Made by a program: the position numbers and the translations under genes | Shown here: piece after piece, positions 58,491 to 64,000 of the stretch | Position numbering within the stretch: position 1 is the stretch's first letter | Layout of the letters: each line of letters begins with the position of its first letter | Notes under the pieces: model-generated | Databases searched by the model: none | What the model was told of the DNA's origin: nothing | Seen by the model: only the letters and a program-made list of their open reading frames with translations | Assembly (NCBI GenBank): GCA_027625915.1 | Contig: JANTQA010000016.1 | Coordinates: 811,001-875,000 of the forward strand | From: Anaeramoeba flamelloides | Taxonomy: Eukaryota; Metamonada; Anaeramoebidae | Reading direction: 5' to 3' | DNA length: 64,000 nucleotides

Positions 58491-59689
58491 ACACACCCAA
58501 ATTTTTATATGTTAAAAAGCAAAAAGCAAAAAATTGAAAAGGAAAAATGAAAAAAAAATAAATTGAAATTTAAAAAGGGCTTATAAAAAGCAATTGGTAA
58601 AAAATCAAAAAAAAAAAAACAAAAAAAATGATATCTTTAATTAACAAAATCCCAAAATATCAATCATGATACCTTTGGTTGATTAAATAATTTTATAATT
58701 GATCATGAATGTTCACTTGGGGATCATTTTTTATTTAATTGTTATAATTCCTTTTTTCTTTTTATCTGATTTGATTTAAATTTTGTTCATTTTTAGCATT
58801 TGTTTTTGGTTTTAATTTTTTAGTTGCTTATACTTTCATGTTTCAGTGTGACAGTATTAGCAATTCACCGAATCTTTTGCATTTGTAACTCTTCTTCACA
58901 ATATAAAGAAGATTCATCTTTGGTAAAAATGGAAAAAAATAAAAATTAACTTTTCTTAATATGAACTTGAAAAAACCACGTACAGGCTCTATGGTGAATT
59001 TGTAAAACGCAATTTCCACTGTTTTTTAATTTTTTTTTAAAAAGAAAAACTGTTAAAAAATGTAAAAAAAAAATTTAAGAAATTTGATCTAATTGTTGAA
59101 ACCAAGTAAGTTTCCTGCTGATAAATTTAATCATTTTTGTAGGGATTTAAGATAAAAATAGAGTTTTTTTAATTTTATTTTTAGTTTTACTCAATAATTT
59201 ACAAAAAAAAAATCATTTTTCCTAATTTTAGGTGCCGAGGTTATCTAAAAAACTTTCTAAATTGTTTTTATTCATTCTTCTCAAATTTTTTTTGTTTAAT
59301 AAAACAATGCAAGAGCGTATATCACTTTAAATTCCGTTCTTTTATATCCCAAATAAAAGTTTTAACAAACTTTTTTTCATTTTTTCTTTTGGATAATTGT
59401 GAATTTGGAATTTCCTCAAAAAAAGCCACAAAATCTCTTTTTTTTTATTGTTTCAAATCTGAGAAAATATTTTTTACTAATTAAATCTCATTGCAACCAA
59501 AAATATTTATCAACTTTCTTGTTAAAGTAACTATACTCTTTGATTCGACACAGTCGCATTAAATCATTAGTAGTATTTGAATTTTAAATGGAAAATATTT
59601 TCACTTCATTTTTAATTTCATTTCTTAAATTAAACCTTAAATTACAAATTACTTCTTTGTAAAATCTATTTAGAAAAGTAAAATATGGA

Positions 59690-59880
59690 AAAAAAAGTAA
59701 AAAATTATTCCCATTTGAAAATCAATTACGAGTATTAAACTATTTTTAAAATTAATACCAAGTTGAAGATGGATCATTTAATAACCATAATAAAATTATT
59801 TTACACCCTATAACAAGATTATCTTTTTTCAGTTTTTTGGGATTTTAAACCTTAACTCAAAACAAAAAAGTTATTTCAAA
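59690..59880 (+). repeat. conserved block upstream of the LRR gene, shared with 13266-13480
   Basis: Shares AAAATTAATACCAAG, AAGATGGATCATTTAATAAC-like text, ACAAGATTATCTTTTTTC and TTTTAAACCTTAA with the COMMD2 upstream block, in the same order and orientation. Confidence 0.5.
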
Positions 59881-60263
59881 AGTTTTGAAGACTAAAAACT
59901 CTTGAAAAAATTATTATTACAGTTTAAATTTACACACTGTTAATGAAAAAATAAAAGAAACAAAATTTTCATTCATTTTAGTAAAAAAAGACCCACCAAA
60001 TCAAGAACTCATATAAATTATCCAAATATCAATTCTGAAAGGGAATATTAATACATTATATAGTATCAAATAAATAAATTTAACTTGATCTTGTAAATCC
60101 ATTTTAGAGAGACGACTGACAATATTGTTCAACAAATAGAGAATTTGAGTATATCTTTTCAAAGGGAGATTTGAAATAAGTTGAAAATTAATTATTTTTT
60201 CTTTTTTTTCAATCTTTTGTTTTGAGAAAAAAAAAATAAAAAAAACACAAAAAGAAATAAAAA

Positions 60264-60762
60264 ATGAGCGAAACCTTAACAAGAATCTTTGATCTCAATC
60301 AAGTTATCCAAATGGCCGTCAAAAATCGAGCATGGAAACTTGATCTTTCCTATCAAAACCTTGATTCTTTTAACCACAAGATGCTCAGTCGTCTGTCAGA
60401 GCTTGAAGTGCTTAATTTAAGCCACAACAATTTAACAGAGATACCAGACGTGATTTTTCGTTTAACGTCGCTTCGCAAATTAATTCTCAGCCACAACCAA
60501 TTAACCTCGCTTTCAGAAAAAGTTAGCCAGCTTACCAACCTTGAATGGCTTCATGTAGGAAATAACCCAAAAATTAGAAAATTGCCAGATCTTTCAACTC
60601 TTGAGAATCTTTCAGAACTTGACATTTCGAAATGTGGGTTAAGCAAATTTCCCAAAGGGATCGAAAATATGAAAAAGCTTACAATACTTGACGCCAGCCT
60701 AAACGAGATTAAAATTATTCCAAAATCTTTTTCTCAGCTTAAAGTTTGTACTTTGTTTACTT

Positions 60763-60806
<44 letters not shown>

Positions 60807-61228
60807 GAAATCAACACAAACAAAAACAAGAACAAGAACAAAAACAAAGAAGAGAAGTGAAAAGAAAAAACGAAAAGAAAAAAGAAAAAGAAAAAACAAA
60901 AACAAAAACATAAACGATTAATTTCTTTCTTCTTTTTTCATTCTAACTTTTTTTTCTATTTTTATTTCTTCTTTATTAATTAATAAAGTCGCTTGTTCGT
61001 ATTTATATGAATGACAACAAACTTTCTTCACTTCCACAAACTCTTTCAACATTAATACAACTCCGTATTATTGATTTTTCAAATAATTCATTAAGCACAA
61101 TCCCTCCTTCGTTTTCAAATCTAGTTAATCTCTGGGAATTAAATTTGCAAGGAAATGAAAAATTATCATTCCCACCACCAGAAATTGTAGAAAAGGGGGT
61201 AAAGGCAATCTTAAGGTATATCAAATAA
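60264..61228 (+). CDS. leucine-rich-repeat protein, two exons
   Basis: Exon 1 (60264-60743) and exon 2 (60989-61228) join in phase 0: the donor GTTTGT follows SFSQLK and the acceptor ATTAATAAAG precedes SLVRIYMNDNKL, restoring a perfect repeat. The 239-residue protein is almost entirely LRR. About nine units of 22-24 residues start near residues 24, 47, 70, 93, 117, 139, 162, 185 and 208, for example LEVLNLSHNNLTEIPDVIF. The C-terminal cap FPPPEIVEKGVKAILRYIK resembles LRRC40 and Ras-suppressor-type proteins. Such proteins are usually cytosolic binding scaffolds; the partner is unknown. No kinase, ROC or membrane segment is present. The intron carries a 41-T run (60765-60805); read-through would add a poly-Phe tail and a stop. 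Confidence 0.88.
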
Positions 61229-62339
61229 TTCACAGCATAATATATCATAACATATCACAAAATATTTTTTTTTATTTTAATCCTATTCTTTTTTGATTTT
61301 GTTCAATTATTTTTTTATTTTTTCTTACATTCACTTCATTGCCGTGAAAGTCTTTTAAAATAATTGTTTGGTTCTTTATATTTGGTACATGAACATTTTT
61401 AAAAAATGAGATTAATAAATCTTTTCTTTATTTTTGATCATCTTTTTTTACTTTTTCTCTTACAGAAAAGAAATCATTTACAAATAAAATACAAAACAAG
61501 AAAATTTAAATCTAAATTATTTTCTCCTTGAAAATAGAACCCTTTTTTGTTAAAAAAAATTTCAAAGATGGGAAATTAGATCCCTTAAAGCATGCGGAGG
61601 TGCGAAAGATATTAGTTGTCTTTAAGATTGTTACCCTTTTTTTAAAAAAAATAATCAAAAAAGAAAAAAAAAAAAAAAAATAATATAACCATAAAATCTT
61701 TCACAAACCAAATACATTTTCCCTCTAATTGAAAATTTTTATTTGTTAAAATTGATTTTAATACCCTATCCAACAAGTGGCTATTCGATATTCTTAAAAT
61801 TTTCCAAGCTTTTTCATCTTTGAACAACATTACACTAGCAGAAAAAATATAAGTGAAATTTTTAAAGTTGGACAAAAATAATACTTTAATTAACATTTCA
61901 TCATTAATAATAAAGTTTATATATAATATCGTCAATATTTTTAAACTTGACGTTCTTGGGGTTGTTGTATTCTATTGATGTTAGTACTACCATTTTGAAA
62001 AAGCCTCTAGTCTCGAAAAAAATATGTTTTTTGGGGTAAAAATTTTTAAATTGGTGAAAAATGAATTTTTCTTTTTATTCAACTTGCAGATATTTGCTTG
62101 AATATATAATAACTTATAGTGAAAAAAATACCGCGACAATATAATAAAACTACAAGATAGAAAAAAATTAATAATCATAAATATTGTATGTCCAAGGTTT
62201 TCCAGGATTAAAAATAATTTTTCCAATTTACAAAAAATCATTCTTTAATAGTCCAAATAATTGTTTCCCCATTTGAAAGATATTTATTATATTTTAAAAT
62301 ACTATTGTAACATAATAAAATGTCCTCTTAACCGTTACA

Positions 62340-62810
62340 AAATTTTTTTTTTTTTTTTTTTATTATTGAAGTGGTCTAAATTACACTCTGTTACTCTTAG
62401 ACTTCAATCCCCCTTTAAGAAATTTAACCGTAAAATCATAGATTTCACAATTATTAATTAATAAAAATAATTTCAAACTATCATAGTTTAAAATCAATTG
62501 ATTAAGATTTATTTCTTTTAATTTATTGAGAAAAATTAATCTATTTTTTTCATAGGAAGTACATACCCATAACAATGATAAATATTTTCTATTATTTCGT
62601 TCTGTTCATGTTTCAAACATAGAGAATAAAATTTATTTGAGTTTTTCTCTATTGTATAATAATATCTATTTAGGTAATTTGAGGATGTCCAAAATTTTAG
62701 GGTTGTTGAGCTTGATGGATAACTTAAATATCTTTGAGTTTTAAATAAATAGTTTTTAAATATCATTATTGTTAAATATTTTTTTGGGGTGTTATTAGGT
62801 GCTGTCAAGT
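62340..62810 (-). mobile_element. LINE tail (C-x2-C-x13-H-x4-C family), copy 5
   Basis: The minus strand reads in two broken frames: TQRYLSYPSSSTTLKFWTSS then NKFYSLCLKHEQNEIIENIY, and downstream YEKNRLIFLNKLKEINLNQL. The first knuckle Cys is replaced by Tyr and the His is shifted, so the finger is broken. A ~18-bp T run at about 62343 is the complement of its poly(A) tail. It is the longest copy and most like the one at 14847. Confidence 0.75.
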
Positions 62811-62960
62811 GCCTAGGTTTTTTTAAATTTTTGAAATAAATAGAAAATTTTTGAAATTTTCTATTTAAATCTACAATTAAAAAAAGCTAAAGGCATTTTT
62901 CCAAAATTCAAACCAATTGAGTAAAATCTTTGGTTTTACTCTGAGCTTAATTTCAAAAAT
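62795..62960. repeat. snap-back hairpin cluster (CCTAGG family), copy 4
   Basis: Begins GTGCCTAGGTTTTTTTAAAT, then a hairpin with arms TTTTTGAAATAAATAGAAAA and related complement, then the second module type (CCAAAATTCAAACCAATTGA to TTTGGTTTTACTC). It is more decayed than the other copies and sits directly beside the LINE tail. Confidence 0.6.
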
Positions 62961-63037
62961 TGGGGCAGATTTTTCATCAGAAAAAAATTATTTTAATTGT
63001 GTTTTTAATTTGAATAAAAAAATTTTTAGAGACAAAC

Positions 63038-63233
63038 CAGTCAGTTCCACTTATAAGACACAAATTTTCAACGAAATTTAAGGAACAGAAAAAATCCCAA
63101 ATTAATCATCAAAATTTTGAATTTTTTTGACACAAATAAATTTACTAGAATTTGAATGTTGTGCCTTAATTTGGGATTTATTCTGTTCCTTAAATTTCGT
63201 TCAAAGTTTGGGTCTTAAAAGTGGAACTGACTA
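63038..63233. mobile_element. Tc1/mariner-type MITE, copy 5
   Basis: A 196-bp element with ends CAGTCAGTTCCACTTATAAG and, inverted, TAGTCAGTTCCACTTTTAAG. The right flank is TA (63234-63235); the left flank reads AC, so the duplication has decayed on one side. The inner blocks AAATCCCAAATTAA and TTAATTTGGGATTT pair. Confidence 0.8.
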
Positions 63234-64000
63234 TAGTCAAAATAGATTAATAAATAAAAATACAGTGTAATCATTGTATTTTTTTAAAAAGACAAATGAA
63301 AAAAGAAAATAATAATAATAATAATAAAGTTTGCACCTAATTTTGAAATTTGGATTATTCTTTCAAATTTTGAAAAACCTAACGACATTTCCAGCTCTTG
63401 GAATTCAATGATTCATTATATTGGTATAATAAATTTCTTTTTTCAATTCAATTATATCTTTTGAATACCAATTGATTATATTATTTATTTAATGATTAAA
63501 TTTTATTAATTTTTCCAAATAAGGAAGAGATAAATTTATTTATTTTTTTTTTTGAATTTTAATTTTTTTTATTAACAGAAATCACCATATTTTCAATTTG
63601 AAATTCTGTTTTGTAAATGAAGAATTCATGTTTTTTTTTATTTATATTTTATAGTTCAGTAATGCATGAATTAATCTAAGAATTTATGCAATTTATTTTT
63701 TTATTTCAAAAGTCAAAATTTTCTTATTCATATATTAATTGAAATACTATAAAAGATTTAAATAATCTTATTTTTAGTTATTGTTCAGAGAAGTGTTATT
63801 AAATAATTTTGTAAAGCTATTAAACATCTCTTTTGATTTTTTTAAATTTGGGAATATATGTGAGATTTTGTCTACATAAATATATTAAATATTTAATTTT
63901 TTTAAAATATTTTAATATAGCTGTTTTATCTTTATTCGGTTTTAACCCAAATTGGATAATAATTTCAGATATAAAATTAAATTTTTGATTTAAATAATTA

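Larger units (their letters stand above)
55332..60263. other. repeat-rich intergenic stretch
   Basis: A LINE tail on the plus strand (57150-57359), a hairpin cluster (57575-57750) abutting a long inverted repeat (57753-58168), a short LINE fragment (58395-58490) and the block shared with the COMMD2 upstream region (59690-59880). No gene is supported. Confidence 0.6.
61229..64000. other. repeat-rich right end
   Basis: A LINE tail (62340-62810), a hairpin module (62795-62960), a fifth MITE (63038-63233) and an AAT run near 63310. The minus-strand frames at 61642-62241 lack ATG or family support. No gene reaches the right edge that I can see. Confidence 0.55.

Noticed and set aside
61642-62241. 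Minus-strand frames of 84-97 codons
   Set aside because: Phe/Ile/Asn-rich, no homology or splice evidence; possibly decayed repeat DNA.
1-64000. tRNA, rRNA, snRNA and CRISPR features
   Set aside because: I looked for tRNA T-arm boxes, rRNA-like blocks and regularly spaced repeats by eye and found none. A dedicated covariance-model scan would be decisive.

Overview
This 64 kb window comes from a very AT-rich eukaryotic nuclear genome. GT-AG introns interrupt several genes, intergenic regions are long and full of repeats, and many proteins carry K/E-, N/D- or S/R-rich low-complexity tracts. The recognisable genes (DPH1, COMMD2, SNRNP27, TMEM128 and DBF4 homologues) are ordinary eukaryotic housekeeping genes. 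The overall style resembles a free-living amoeboid protist of the Anaeramoeba or Dictyostelium type; that is inference from style only, and no marker fixes the taxon. I saw no tRNA, rRNA, CRISPR array, telomere or bacterial operon.

Layout: the 3' part of a spliced minus-strand gene runs off the left edge (1-667). A weak spliced minus-strand candidate lies at 5827-6550. A DBF4-type zinc-finger exon is at 8887-9494 (+). COMMD2 (two exons) is at 13709-14507 (+). An unrecognised protein with a TATA box and Gly-Leu and His-Glu repeats is at 22194-22940 (+). SNRNP27 is at 29158-29949 (-) and DPH1 at 32118-33476 (-). A five-exon four-TM protein with a 25-nt micro-exon is at 38437-39831 (-). An intronless 1986-residue protein that looks like a chain of about ten PH-like modules is at 44693-50653 (+). 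A TMEM128-like protein is at 54807-55331 (+) and a two-exon leucine-rich-repeat protein at 60264-61228 (+).

The space between genes is dominated by small repeats. There are five copies of a ~195-bp Tc1/mariner-type MITE with TA target duplications, and a second inverted-repeat element family. Several 5'-truncated LINE tails share a Cys-Cys-His-Cys knuckle. An older ~550-bp interspersed repeat occurs three times, once split by a LINE. Clusters of snap-back hairpins are built from the same two modules, and one of them abuts a 185-bp, ~95% identical inverted repeat with a 46-bp loop.

The genes do not form a pathway. They cover separate jobs: diphthamide synthesis, the spliceosome, COMMD trafficking, S-phase kinase regulation and membrane proteins. 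The most unusual items are the PH-like chain protein and the family of arrayed hairpins. Exon structures are deduced from splice signals and reading frames only.
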